DNA from: Bacteroidales bacterium
GTDB taxonomy: Bacteria > Bacteroidota > Bacteroidia > Bacteroidales > JAGONC01
Assembly: GCA_028716265.1 (NCBI GenBank)
Contig: JAQUQD010000011.1
Coordinates: 1 to 53,739, forward strand
DNA length: 53,739 nt
Direction: 5' to 3'
In this document: positions 42,232 through 50,482 of the stretch, piece after piece
How positions within the stretch are numbered: the first letter of the stretch is position 1
How the letters are laid out: each line of letters opens with the position of its first letter
Made by a program: the position numbers and the translations under genes
The notes under the pieces: model-generated
The model's input: only the letters and a program-made list of their open reading frames with translations
The model's database searches: none
Told to the model about the DNA's origin: nothing

Positions 42232-44241
42232 TTAAACCTTGATGAAATACATTCGCATCACTCCTTTGCCCTTGACCTGGACCTCTCCCCTTCCTTCAAA
42301 CTTAAATTTATCTTTTAGAAGCTGATAGGTACTTTCTGAAACGTTGATCCTCATGGGGGCGCTTGATGTTTCCATTCTGGAGGCCGTGTTAATCGTATCT
42401 CCGAAGACGTCATAGATATATTTTTTAACTCCTACCACACCAGCAATGACATCCCCGGAATGGATTCCTACCCGAATCTGCCATTCAACAGAGGATTCAA
42501 GATTTCTTTTCTCAACATACTGAACCATCTCCACTGCCGTCCGGATCATATTTTCCGCATGGTTCGGATTTGGTTCGGGAAGGCCACACAACGACATGTA
42601 TGAATCTCCGATGGTCTTGATCCGCTCACAACCATTTTTTTCAATAATGTTATCAAAGGCAGTGAAAATAGCATTCAATTCTTCGATCAGGATCTTAGGT
42701 TCCAGCTTGCTGGATTTTTCCGTAAAACCCACCATATCCGTGAAGCATACGGTCACGTTCTCATATAATTTTGGTTCTGTGCTGCCCTTTTCTTTAAGAT
42801 CCGAAGCGATACTGGCAGGCAGGACGTTCAACAGCAACCGGTCCGTTTTAGCCTTCTCCATGGCTATGATCCGGTTATCTCTCCGGCGTCTGTTCAGGCT
42901 CAGGAAGATCACCGAGGCCAGGATCAATGAAAGGGCAATGCCGCCAAAAAGCGAATTCTTTAGAATGCGCTGTTTTTTAATGGTCAGTGCCTGGATCACT
43001 TCCTTTTGTTTTAACAGGGTGATCTCTTTATCTTTTTTTTCTGATTCATACTTGATCTCAAAATCGGTTATTTGCTTATGAATTGCCTCTGAATAAAGCG
43101 TGTCCTTTATTGCTATATGCTTTTTATAGTATTTCAATGCCTCAGAGTAATTGCCCATCGAAGAATAGATATCTGAGAACAGCAGGTAGTTGTTCTTGGC
43201 CAGTTCAGGGAGGTCGTAATTTTCGGCCAGTTCGGTGCTCCGGGAAAGATAGTCAAGAGATGAGATGTAATTGCCGCGTGTAAAGCTTATTTCCGCCAGA
43301 TTGCCAAGGACGGTCGCCATATCCGCTTTCTGGTCGGATCTGCGGTAGATTTCCAGCGCCTTGTTCATATAATTGCTCGCCTGAACATAATCCTTCTTTT
43401 TGAGGTAAATCATGCCCAGGTTGTTATTGAGTTTGGCAACCATATCCTCGTTCTTACTTTCCTGGCTAAGCAGCAATGCCTTGGAGAAATATTCGATGGC
43501 CTTGTTGTAGTCACCTTTCAGGTGATAGGATGTTCCGATATTGTTGAGCCGTTTTGGAAAGTCCTGACCGTAACCGAGCAGGGTGTCGAGGTGCAGGGCT
43601 TCGTGGAAATACTCAATTGCCTTGTCGTATTTCTGCCAGGCATTGTAAACCATGCCTATGTTATTCAATGTGACTGCCATACCGGAAGAATCGCCGATGT
43701 TCTTTTTAATTTCAAGCGAGCGCTGGAAATAGTGTATCGTACTGTCATATTTGGCCATCTGGTGGTACAGTGTGCCAAGGTTGTTGAGCGTTTTGGCAAT
43801 GGAAGCCCCATCGCCTATTTCAATATCGATCGTCAGGGCTTTTTTGTAATAGACCAGGGCGCTGTCCCAGATCCCCAGTTTTCGGAAAGCAAATCCAATA
43901 TTGCTGTAGCGGGTGGAGATGTTCTCGATGCTTCGCATCTCCCTGTCCACTGCCAGTGCCTGGTTATACCAGTGTATAGCTTCCTGGAAATCATTCAATT
44001 TATGATAACAGGTGCCAATATCGTTGAGACATCCGGAAATTTTGTCCTGGTCAGCATCTCCCGTTTTCTTTTCTTCTTCAATAAAAAGCTTGAGTTGTTC
44101 GATCGCTTCCCTGTAATTCTGCTGATCGATCAGGGAGTAGGCTTTATCATAGATCTGATCAGGATTCGGTTGGTCCTGGCAAAAACCTGCCAGGGGCATA
44201 AGAAGAACGGGAACAAGTCCCAGGAGGAATTTTATCCGCAT
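42232..44241 (-). CDS. Class III adenylate cyclase with periplasmic TPR sensor
   Basis: 669 aa receptor-type cyclase. Signal peptide (1-21), about ten TPR units (30-390) on the periplasmic side, a coiled-coil neck (392-425), one transmembrane helix (431-449), a helical transducer element (455-488, RLLLNVLPASIASDLKEKG), then the catalytic domain (495-669). Metal-binding Asp502 and Asp546, adenine-selective Lys542 and Asp615, and transition-state Asn618 and Arg622 are all in place, so it should make cAMP as a homodimer. The TPR domain probably senses a periplasmic protein or peptide. It is 10 nt downstream of the dipeptidase E-like gene, so the two are likely co-transcribed. Confidence 0.93.
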   Translation of the reverse strand: MRIKFLLGLVPVLLMPLAGFCQDQPNPDQIYDKAYSLIDQQNYREAIEQLKLFIEEEKKTGDADQDKISGCLNDIGTCYHKLNDFQEAIHWYNQALAVDREMRSIENISTRYSNIGFAFRKLGIWDSALVYYKKALTIDIEIGDGASIAKTLNNLGTLYHQMAKYDSTIHYFQRSLEIKKNIGDSSGMAVTLNNIGMVYNAWQKYDKAIEYFHEALHLDTLLGYGQDFPKRLNNIGTSYHLKGDYNKAIEYFSKALLLSQESKNEDMVAKLNNNLGMIYLKKKDYVQASNYMNKALEIYRRSDQKADMATVLGNLAEISFTRGNYISSLDYLSRSTELAENYDLPELAKNNYLLFSDIYSSMGNYSEALKYYKKHIAIKDTLYSEAIHKQITDFEIKYESEKKDKEITLLKQKEVIQALTIKKQRILKNSLFGGIALSLILASVIFLSLNRRRRDNRIIAMEKAKTDRLLLNVLPASIASDLKEKGSTEPKLYENVTVCFTDMVGFTEKSSKLEPKILIEELNAIFTAFDNIIEKNGCERIKTIGDSYMSLCGLPEPNPNHAENMIRTAVEMVQYVEKRNLESSVEWQIRVGIHSGDVIAGVVGVKKYIYDVFGDTINTASRMETSSAPMRINVSESTYQLLKDKFKFEGRGEVQVKGKGVMRMYFIKV

Positions 44242-44251
44242 TCGTATTCAA

Positions 44252-44947
44252 TTATTGAACCTGCAAAACTCCGTTTGAATAAGTGAACCGGAGAGGTGGA
44301 ATCGTTCCCGGAATGCAGCTGTCCAACAATGCGGATCCATCATCTTCCAGCCGTATACCGGATCCGCCAGGTTTCACTTTCGTGCAAACAACCTCGGTGA
44401 CCGGAGGTACTTCGTTAGCATGGTTTATCAGGAAATTCTCAATTTCGTTCCTGTTCTCTGTCGTATCAACATAATGACAATAAAACTGTTTGCCTATGGC
44501 TCCTATGCACCTGGGGCTGACTGGAATAATTGGGGGAACGACATAATAAGGGGATGCGGCTACGCTGCCCTCATTCCATCCCAGGTAAGGTGTGCCGGAT
44601 TGAATTTTTTCTTTCAGAATGTCAAGATAATCGGCAATACCTATCAGCAACTTCGACAGATCACCACCTCCAACGACAATACCATAGGCATTCCTGATCA
44701 GCTGAACCGGATCACCCGCGGTCATCAGCCTCACATTGATACCCAATTCCCTGAAAATCTCCAGAACCCGCTGAACATAGGTGTTGTAGTAATTACCATC
44801 GTAGCCATGCGGAATAAAGAGAACTTCCGCGGGGTACTTCTTGTTGAATAACCAGGTGACCTCATTTTTGAGAAATTTTTTGTAAAGCAGGATGTTCTCG
44901 TTGGAGTCAAAGTCAGTTAGCGAGAGTTTAAGAAGTGTTGCCATCAT
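44252..44947 (-). CDS. Peptidase S51 / dipeptidase E-like protein lacking the catalytic serine
   Basis: 231 aa, class I glutamine-amidotransferase-like fold of the dipeptidase E family. Recognisable family segments: AEVLFIPHGYDGN, GIVVGGGDLSKLL, TPYLGWNEGSVAAS and FYCHYVD (His158). In active PepE the elbow is GWSAG with the nucleophile Ser; here it is GWNEG, so position 125 is Asn and the next residue Glu (codons AAT GAG, each one base from AGT/GCG). A classical Ser-His peptidase is therefore unlikely. It could be a binding protein or use Ser128. The tight link to the adenylate cyclase suggests a regulatory or peptide-sensing role (inference). No signal peptide. Confidence 0.75.
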   Translation of the reverse strand: MMATLLKLSLTDFDSNENILLYKKFLKNEVTWLFNKKYPAEVLFIPHGYDGNYYNTYVQRVLEIFRELGINVRLMTAGDPVQLIRNAYGIVVGGGDLSKLLIGIADYLDILKEKIQSGTPYLGWNEGSVAASPYYVVPPIIPVSPRCIGAIGKQFYCHYVDTTENRNEIENFLINHANEVPPVTEVVCTKVKPGGSGIRLEDDGSALLDSCIPGTIPPLRFTYSNGVLQVQ

Positions 44948-45118
44948 AAAACAGGGTATTAAGATGAATATTTCAGAAGATGCTTATCCTTCAAAAAGCG
45001 ATGATCCTCTTGAAGGTAATTTAATGGTAAAAATACGAAATGCAAACAGCGAAGTCAATAGCGTATGTGCGATTAGGATTAAAATCCCTTTTACACATAT
45101 CAGACTATGGCAGCAGGC

Positions 45119-46114
45119 TCACCTGATCCTGTAATAGATCATCGTCAACCATTTGGTGGAATCCGGTTCAGTCTGCGGATCGGTCATATAAACTTCCCAG
45201 GGATAGCCTACATATTGAATGTGTTTGGCAGCAAGGTACAGCTGTATCTTTTCATGTAACGCACCCATATCATCATACGGGCCGTAATAGGGGGCGCAGA
45301 CGACGTCCCCGGCAGCGATTTCCGAAGCCATGATATCTCCTTCACCGGCAGCTGGCGACTGTATGGGAATACCGGCTTCAAATACAAAGGGTTTGTTATA
45401 ATCCCATGAATAGGAAATGGTATACGGTGGCCCGGCTATCCGGATGTTCCTTTCAGTTATGAATCCCATAAGCTTTCCGTACATTTCACCCATTTTGGAT
45501 CCGATCATGTCAACCATGGCTGAATCTTTAATGGATAAGGCAGGCTGTGCAGAAATGGTCTGAAAGTCAATATCCTCGACGAATGGCAGGGATTCGCAAA
45601 GGGCTTTAAGATCGGTCAGTCCTTTTTGAAAAACAGGTTTCATCATTTTGGGCATCAGTAATCCAAAATAACGCTCAATGGGATACTTGAGGTTTTCCAT
45701 GGCTACGTTCCATGATACGCGTGTGCCATCGTCAACCGGTTCGAATTTCCAGTCGCTGCGTGCTGGATTCTGGTCTTCCGCCATCAATCTCAGCTCATTT
45801 GAAATGAATGAGTATGGAGTGGTCTCAAGGATCATCTGGGTTCCGTCACCACTTTTGCTTGTCCATTTCATGACGGCCCCGGCACCGGATCTCGGACCTT
45901 CAAGGGTGATCACCATAGTGGTATCCAGTCGCTCGAAAGGAGACCATGAGGCCCAGCTGGCATAATTGTTTACCTCCTGGAAGACCAGTTTTTGTGGGGC
46001 ATTGATCACCACAGATTCCTCAACGAATGCACTCTTAGGCAGAAAAGCAGCAATCAATAAGAAAGCTGCCACAAGGATCAACAGAATGAGAATAATGATA
46101 CGTAGTGCTTTCAT
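45119..46114 (-). CDS. SRPBCC domain plus GyrI-like effector-binding domain, membrane anchored
   Basis: 331 aa. An N-terminal transmembrane helix (about 4-25), then an SRPBCC/polyketide-cyclase-type lipid or ligand-binding domain (about 30-178, INAPQKLVFQEVNNYASWASWSPFE, VMKWTSKSGDG, PIERYFGLLMPKMM), then a GyrI-like/AraC effector-binding domain (about 185-331, AALSIKDSAMVDM-like start and APYYGPYDDMGALHEKIQLYL). The fusion is common in Bacteroidota but its ligand is not known. It is separated by about 170 nt from the dipeptidase-like gene downstream and is probably its own unit. Confidence 0.82.
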   Translation of the reverse strand: MKALRIIILILLILVAAFLLIAAFLPKSAFVEESVVINAPQKLVFQEVNNYASWASWSPFERLDTTMVITLEGPRSGAGAVMKWTSKSGDGTQMILETTPYSFISNELRLMAEDQNPARSDWKFEPVDDGTRVSWNVAMENLKYPIERYFGLLMPKMMKPVFQKGLTDLKALCESLPFVEDIDFQTISAQPALSIKDSAMVDMIGSKMGEMYGKLMGFITERNIRIAGPPYTISYSWDYNKPFVFEAGIPIQSPAAGEGDIMASEIAAGDVVCAPYYGPYDDMGALHEKIQLYLAAKHIQYVGYPWEVYMTDPQTEPDSTKWLTMIYYRIR

Positions 46115-46164
46115 AATAAATAATTTAATTAACAGTTTAACAATTTAATATAGGGCAGCACCCA

Positions 46165-46205
46165 GTGCATGCACCGGGGATCTACTTAATACCTCTCCCC
46201 CGTGC
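46165..46205. repeat. Palindromic intergenic element
   Basis: A perfect 10-bp palindrome GTGCATGCAC (46165-46174) leads into a stem GCACCGGGGA (46171-46180) / TCCCCCGTGC (46196-46205) with one mismatch and a 15-nt loop. Lies between the stop-less upstream side of the SRPBCC gene and the 3' end of the ankyrin-phosphatase gene (stop at 46234). It may end the latter's transcript, but no T-run follows on the minus strand. Confidence 0.55.
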
Positions 46206-46233
46206 AGGGGTAGGGTACATTGAATTTCAATTT

Positions 46234-47835
46234 TCATTTCAGAAGTACCTTCTTCCCATCCAGATAGATCCTGTAAAAATGCTCGCCTTCGATCAGCAGA
46301 CATTGTTGATGATATTCAGGGTTATGAAAAGGGATGTTAATAGGAAAAACCTTGTCGTCGAACATTGGAGTGATAAAAGGCACATCGGTGTGGCCTACAA
46401 CCATATGGGAAACCTTGTAGAAATCGAGTACCCTGTCGATCTGTTCCTGGGTCGTTTCCGGAGGCAGATGTCCGTTCCTGAAATAACCTCTGTACCAGAA
46501 GGGCCCATAGGTGAACAGAAGTAGGTTCAATGTTTCGCTGTTTCTTTTATCGTACTCCAGGTTCAGGTATTTTCTTATCATGTGGTTTACCGAATCGATG
46601 TCCAGGTTCTCGACCAGTACCTGGGAAGATATTCCTCCATGGGTAAAAAGTAAATCATTGATCCTGAGCATTGTCTTTTTTGACCTCAACCATTGTCCCA
46701 GGACTGTGTATGGTGTAAAAAACTGCGAATATGAAATGTCAAAATAGTAGCTGAAGAAGTTATTTTTCTCCGGCAGATAGGAAAGATCATCGGTGAGGAT
46801 CATCATCTCGTGATTTCCAAGAATATAGTGCACACAACCACCGGCCTTCAGGGCCTGGCGTTCCAGTTTGTAGATCAGCCATAAACATTCGGTCACCTGG
46901 TCGCCGCGGTCGAAGATATCGCCCGTTAAGACGAGATGGCCTGCTCCCCAGGACCAGTTCAGGTCTTTGTCGATCACATTGCTTACCTGAAGCACCCTGG
47001 CCAGGGAGTCGTATTGCCCGTGAATGTCGCCAACGACAAAGATCCTTTCGACATGATCGAATTCATGAGGATAGTGAACAGGATTTCGGTAGACCGTATA
47101 GCCGGATGTGTCGAACATGAATCCCCTGAAATGCAGGGCCGTGTCCTCCATATCCATCATATGGTCGACCATCAGCGTTTGATTGGCAGAGCTATCCCTT
47201 TGCAGGTAGACGATGAATATGCGTGTATGGTTGTCCCAGATCACATGAGGACCATCCTGATAGCTGGGTGCCCTGAGTGCCGAATCTTTTTTCACTACCA
47301 TACTCATGAGGTAGTTTACGATCGTATCTTTATTGCTGGTAAAAGCCATATCGTGCGGCAGCCATTTCCGGTTATTCTTATGTGACACATCCGAACCTCT
47401 CTGGACCAACAGCTTGTTCAACCGAAGAGTACCATGTTTTGCCGCATAGAACAGGGCGGTGTTGCCGTAGCGGTCGACGGGATCAACAGATGCGCCCTGG
47501 TCGAGCAAATACCTCGCGATCAGCAGGTTATTATTGACTACCGCTTCCATCAGGGGAGTGATATCGCCCGATGGCTTTTCAATATCCGCTCCATGCCTGA
47601 CAAGAAACCTGACCATTTCGTACTCTTGTGCATCAATGGCATTATATAGCAGGGTTCTGTCAGCATTTTTACCAAAATACGCATTGATGTCGAGTCCGGA
47701 GGAGATCATGGCCTTAACGGAGGTTGTATCTCCATCGCGGATCGCTTTGAAGAGGGATTTTTCCAGGTCAATGGGCTGGGCGGATACCAATGATCTGAAT
47801 AAAATGGATAATATTATTATGATTGATTTAGGCAT
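46234..47835 (-). CDS. Exported ankyrin-repeat / PPP-type metallophosphatase fusion
   Basis: 533 aa. A signal peptide (about 1-19) precedes four to five ankyrin repeats (26-185; LLYNAIDAQEYEMVRFLVRH, TPLMEAVVNNNLLIARYLLD, TALFYAAKHGTLRLNKLLVQ), a linker, then a calcineurin-like phosphatase domain: GDIHG (269-273), GDIFDRG (305-311), GNHE (340-343), LFTHGG and VVGHT. The two-metal ligands are all present. The DRG signature places it near the PPP/Shewanella-like (Shelph) protein phosphatases rather than purple acid or nucleotidase types. Export means a periplasmic or surface target, possibly a phosphoprotein bound by the ankyrin arm (inference). Confidence 0.88.
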   Translation of the reverse strand: MPKSIIIILSILFRSLVSAQPIDLEKSLFKAIRDGDTTSVKAMISSGLDINAYFGKNADRTLLYNAIDAQEYEMVRFLVRHGADIEKPSGDITPLMEAVVNNNLLIARYLLDQGASVDPVDRYGNTALFYAAKHGTLRLNKLLVQRGSDVSHKNNRKWLPHDMAFTSNKDTIVNYLMSMVVKKDSALRAPSYQDGPHVIWDNHTRIFIVYLQRDSSANQTLMVDHMMDMEDTALHFRGFMFDTSGYTVYRNPVHYPHEFDHVERIFVVGDIHGQYDSLARVLQVSNVIDKDLNWSWGAGHLVLTGDIFDRGDQVTECLWLIYKLERQALKAGGCVHYILGNHEMMILTDDLSYLPEKNNFFSYYFDISYSQFFTPYTVLGQWLRSKKTMLRINDLLFTHGGISSQVLVENLDIDSVNHMIRKYLNLEYDKRNSETLNLLLFTYGPFWYRGYFRNGHLPPETTQEQIDRVLDFYKVSHMVVGHTDVPFITPMFDDKVFPINIPFHNPEYHQQCLLIEGEHFYRIYLDGKKVLLK

Positions 47836-47891
47836 TGATAATGATCGAATTTTGTGCTACCGTTTTGCTACCGTACTGTCATCCCTACGGG

Positions 47892-47933
47892 ATTGATTAC
47901 CAACTGCTGATTGTTGACTGCTGACTGATTACC
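47892..47933. repeat. Heptad tandem repeat, GCTRAYT family
   Basis: Six 7-bp units in register: ATTGATT, ACCAACT, GCTGATT, GTTGACT, GCTGACT, GATTACC. The array begins at the stop codon of the minus-strand gene ending at 47929 (TAATCAGTCAGC on that strand), exactly as the 4983 array begins just after a stop with TAATCAGTTGG. Same unit family as 14862-14903. Confidence 0.75.
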
Positions 47934-49020
47934 GCGGCGGCCAGCAGGTCTTCAAAAACTCCTTCTTAACCAGTTTTGGATCGTTAATGATCTCATAGAA
48001 CTTATCGAGATAGTGCAGGGACCAATTAAGGCTGCGTTCGTCCAGGTATGGCAGATCCCGGTAAAGTGCGTATATTTCCTCCTTCTTTGACCGAAACAGG
48101 TCAAAGCATGCCTCAAATTCTTCCTTTGTGCGGCAGAAGCCGAGAAATACCCTCTGGGTGACCGAAGCGATGTTCAGCTCGTCGGCCGGTGCCGCATAGT
48201 TTGTGTTGACAATACCGCAATAGTCAAAATCATAGGGAACGGCGATGGGTTCAAGGAATGGATTGGTCTGGACGATCTTGACATTATGCTGAACAGAGAC
48301 AGACCAATCGGGATTGCCTACCATATACATAAAGACCTCAAGCAGATCCGTGTGTTTTTGATCCGTACGGTCCTGATGGATATTTTTTATTTCAATGATC
48401 TTCCCTCCTATCCGTTCAGCCATCTGGTTATCATTTTCTATGAAAAAAGCAAATCGTTGCAGAGTGTCCATCCCCCCATCCGTATCAATATAAGTGATGC
48501 TGGCCGGTCTCACCCGGAGGCTGGTATCGGTGAGCACATTGAAGATCCTGTAGACCAGGTACTCACGAAGCACATACTGCTCGAAAACCTTCTCCGAGTT
48601 GCTGCAATGGGTGACCAGTTTCAGTCGTTTCAAGTCTTCAAAAGGAGTGTTTTTGGACTCCTTTTTATTGAACTTGATAGATAAAGGCGGGGACACACAA
48701 TGTGAGGGATCGCGGCGGTAGCTGCCCCTGGGCCTTATTTTGACGCCCAATGTGTCCAGGGATCCGTCAGGCCGCCTATAGATGGCAATCCCGTCGTGGA
48801 AGACCGTATCAGCATTTCTTGTTATCTCCCTGAACATATCTTTAAAATCCGTCATGAGAGTCATTTCGATAAGATCATGATCGGAGAAAAGTGAACGTGC
48901 ATCGTATGTAAGAAGTTTTTCTTTAACCTGTTCACTATTCTGGCCCAGGATTATCAGTGGAAAAACAAAGAAAAAAATCAGGATGGGAAGAGATAAATGA
49001 AGGAGGGCTTGATTTTTCAT
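47929..49020 (-). CDS. Exported CotH/kinase-like conserved protein
   Basis: 363 aa with a signal peptide (about 1-26, LPILIFFFVFPLIILGQ). Not firmly identified. Segments RPRGSYRRD (97-104), YVLREYLVYRIFNVLTDTSLRVR, GNPDWS (235-240), HN at 245-246 and PYDFDY (262-267) recall the CotH/HipA-like kinase layout, in which an Asn/Asp catalytic loop is followed by a DFD metal motif. If so it might phosphorylate exported proteins in the envelope, near the exported phosphatase encoded just downstream on the same strand (inference). The start at 49020 is supported by a two-part promoter at 49059-49090. Confidence 0.65.
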   Translation of the reverse strand: MKNQALLHLSLPILIFFFVFPLIILGQNSEQVKEKLLTYDARSLFSDHDLIEMTLMTDFKDMFREITRNADTVFHDGIAIYRRPDGSLDTLGVKIRPRGSYRRDPSHCVSPPLSIKFNKKESKNTPFEDLKRLKLVTHCSNSEKVFEQYVLREYLVYRIFNVLTDTSLRVRPASITYIDTDGGMDTLQRFAFFIENDNQMAERIGGKIIEIKNIHQDRTDQKHTDLLEVFMYMVGNPDWSVSVQHNVKIVQTNPFLEPIAVPYDFDYCGIVNTNYAAPADELNIASVTQRVFLGFCRTKEEFEACFDLFRSKKEEIYALYRDLPYLDERSLNWSLHYLDKFYEIINDPKLVKKEFLKTCWPPR

Positions 49021-49058
49021 TGAGTAGTATGTTTTTTCAATTTTCCCATACAGATTAA

Positions 49059-49090
49059 CAAAAATAAGTAAAAAATGTTCGTGGGCTCAA
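49059..49090 (-). promoter_or_regulatory. Promoter for the CotH-like gene
   Basis: On the minus strand TTG (49090-49088), 21-nt spacer, TATTTTTG (49066-49059), 38 nt before ATG 49020. The TTG abuts the left edge of the 9-bp-unit palindrome. Confidence 0.65.
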
Positions 49091-49177
49091 GGATCGAACG
49101 CGGATGACACGGATTACACTGAATGTCGAGGATTACACATTCCGTGATCATCCGCGTTATCCGTGTTGTCCGTGTTC
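49091..49177. repeat. Palindromic element of 9-bp units between divergent promoters
   Basis: Left arm AACGCGGAT (49097-49105), GACACGGAT, TACACTGAA; right arm ATCCGCGTT (49150-49158), ATCCGTGTT, GTCCGTGTT. The first units are exact reverse complements. The whole can fold into an imperfect hairpin of about 85 nt. Similar sequence is known to me as a dispersed intergenic repeat in diverse bacteria. Promoter -33 elements lie at both edges. Confidence 0.8.
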
Positions 49178-49197
49178 TGTTAAAAATTTTAACTTTG
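49166..49197 (+). promoter_or_regulatory. Promoter for the OYE-family gene
   Basis: TTG at 49166-49168, 21-nt spacer, TAACTTTG at 49190-49197, 21 nt before ATG 49219. The TTG straddles the last two 9-bp repeat units, so the repeat supplies the -33 element. Confidence 0.65.
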
Positions 49198-49218
49198 CGA
49201 CCTTTGTTCCCTTACGCC

Positions 49219-50400
49219 ATGAATTCTATTGAAAAAGCAACTACACCTATCTGTCTCCGGGGGCTGGAACTCCGGAACCGTTTCATAAAATCCGCCACGT
49301 ATGAGGGCATGACCGACGGTGGCTACCCTACCCCACTGTTGATCGAGCATCACAGAAGGCTGGCGCAGGGCGGCATAGGCCTGACGACGATCGCGTATGG
49401 TGCCGTGAGTCCGGAAGGACGGACCAACCGGCAGCAGTTGTTGATTGGCGACAGGGTGGCTTCCTATGCCCATCAATTGACGGATGCCATCCACTCTGAG
49501 GGAGGAAAATGCATGTTGCAGCTGACACACTGTGGCTATTTCACCAAGAATCAGGATTTGCGTTTCAAGCGGTCCCTGGGGCCCAGTGCACGGATCAACC
49601 TGTATGGTATACTGGGTGGGATCATCATGTCGCGGAGCATGACGGAGCACGATATGCGGGAGATGGCGAAGAACTTTGCCGTTTCCGCGTCTTTTGCCCG
49701 AAGGGTAGGCTTTGACGCCGTGGAGATCCACATGGGACATGGTTACTTGCTAAGCCAATTTCTCAGTCCACGGATCAACAGGAGAAAAGACGATTATGGC
49801 GGATCGATATCCAACAGGCTGCGATTCCCACTGGAGGTAGTGGAAGCCGTCCGCCATGCCGTTGGAGAGGATTACCCCATCGTTTGCAAGATCAACCTGG
49901 AGGATGGGTTCCGTGGCGGGTTGACGATCAGGGATTCTGTGGAGGTTGCTAAAGCATTGGAAAAGGAAGGCGTGGACGCGCTGGTGCTGAGCGGTGGGTT
50001 TACGAGCATAACGCCCTTTTATCTGATGCGGGGGGATGTGCCGTTGTGGGAGATGGTCAGGGCCGAGAAGGACGTTGCACAGAAGATGGCCATGGCCCTG
50101 TTCGGAAAGTTCATCATGCGCAGATTTGCCTTTGAGGAGAACTTTTTCATGCCGATGGCGCTCAAGATCCGGGAGGCTGTGGCCATGCCGCTGGCTTACC
50201 TGGGGGGTGTCTGCTCCAGGCAGGGCATCGAACGAGCCATGGACGAAGGATTTGACCTGATCGCCCTGGCGCGGGCGGTGATCCACGATCCGGACTTCCT
50301 GCTGAAGGTGATGGATGGCAGGGTAAGTGTGTCGGAGTGTAACCACTGCAATATCTGTGTGGCGGAGATGGACCGGGGTGGGATCAAATGTGTCATTTGA
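49219..50400 (+). CDS. NADH:flavin oxidoreductase, Old Yellow Enzyme family, with Fe-S cysteine motif
   Basis: 393 aa TIM-barrel flavoprotein. The FMN/active-site pattern includes FIKSATYEGMTDGGYPT, VEIHMGHGYLLSQFLSPRIN, RKDDYGGSISNRLRFPLEVV and a phosphate-binding AYLGGV. The end carries CNHCNICVAEMDRGGIKC (Cys374, 377, 380, 391), similar to the [4Fe-4S] motif of 2,4-dienoyl-CoA reductase and BaiCD-type enzymes, but the FAD/NADH domain that follows in those is absent. The start at 49219 fits the promoter; the 49123 ORF start runs through the repeat. Likely an enoate or steroid-type enone reductase needing a separate electron donor; the flavoprotein downstream is a candidate. Confidence 0.88.
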   Translation: MNSIEKATTPICLRGLELRNRFIKSATYEGMTDGGYPTPLLIEHHRRLAQGGIGLTTIAYGAVSPEGRTNRQQLLIGDRVASYAHQLTDAIHSEGGKCMLQLTHCGYFTKNQDLRFKRSLGPSARINLYGILGGIIMSRSMTEHDMREMAKNFAVSASFARRVGFDAVEIHMGHGYLLSQFLSPRINRRKDDYGGSISNRLRFPLEVVEAVRHAVGEDYPIVCKINLEDGFRGGLTIRDSVEVAKALEKEGVDALVLSGGFTSITPFYLMRGDVPLWEMVRAEKDVAQKMAMALFGKFIMRRFAFEENFFMPMALKIREAVAMPLAYLGGVCSRQGIERAMDEGFDLIALARAVIHDPDFLLKVMDGRVSVSECNHCNICVAEMDRGGIKCVI

Positions 50401-50401
50401 A

Positions 50402-50450
50402 AATTCCAAATCCCAACTACTAAATTCCAAACAAATCACAAATTCCAAAA
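50402..50450. repeat. Heptad tandem array (AATTCCA family), second copy
   Basis: Seven 7-bp units: AATTCCA, AATCCCA, ACTACTA, AATTCCA, AACAAAT, CACAAAT, TCCAAAA. The order matches the array at 15976-16031. It begins 1 nt after the stop of the OYE-family gene and precedes the next same-strand gene. Confidence 0.85.
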
Positions 50451-50482
50451 TACATTCGGATCTGAGGAATTCATCATCATTA

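Noticed and set aside
49123..49218. 32-residue extension of the OYE-family protein
   Set aside because: It is encoded by the palindromic repeat and the promoter (TAACTTTG at 49190-49197), so it is not coding.
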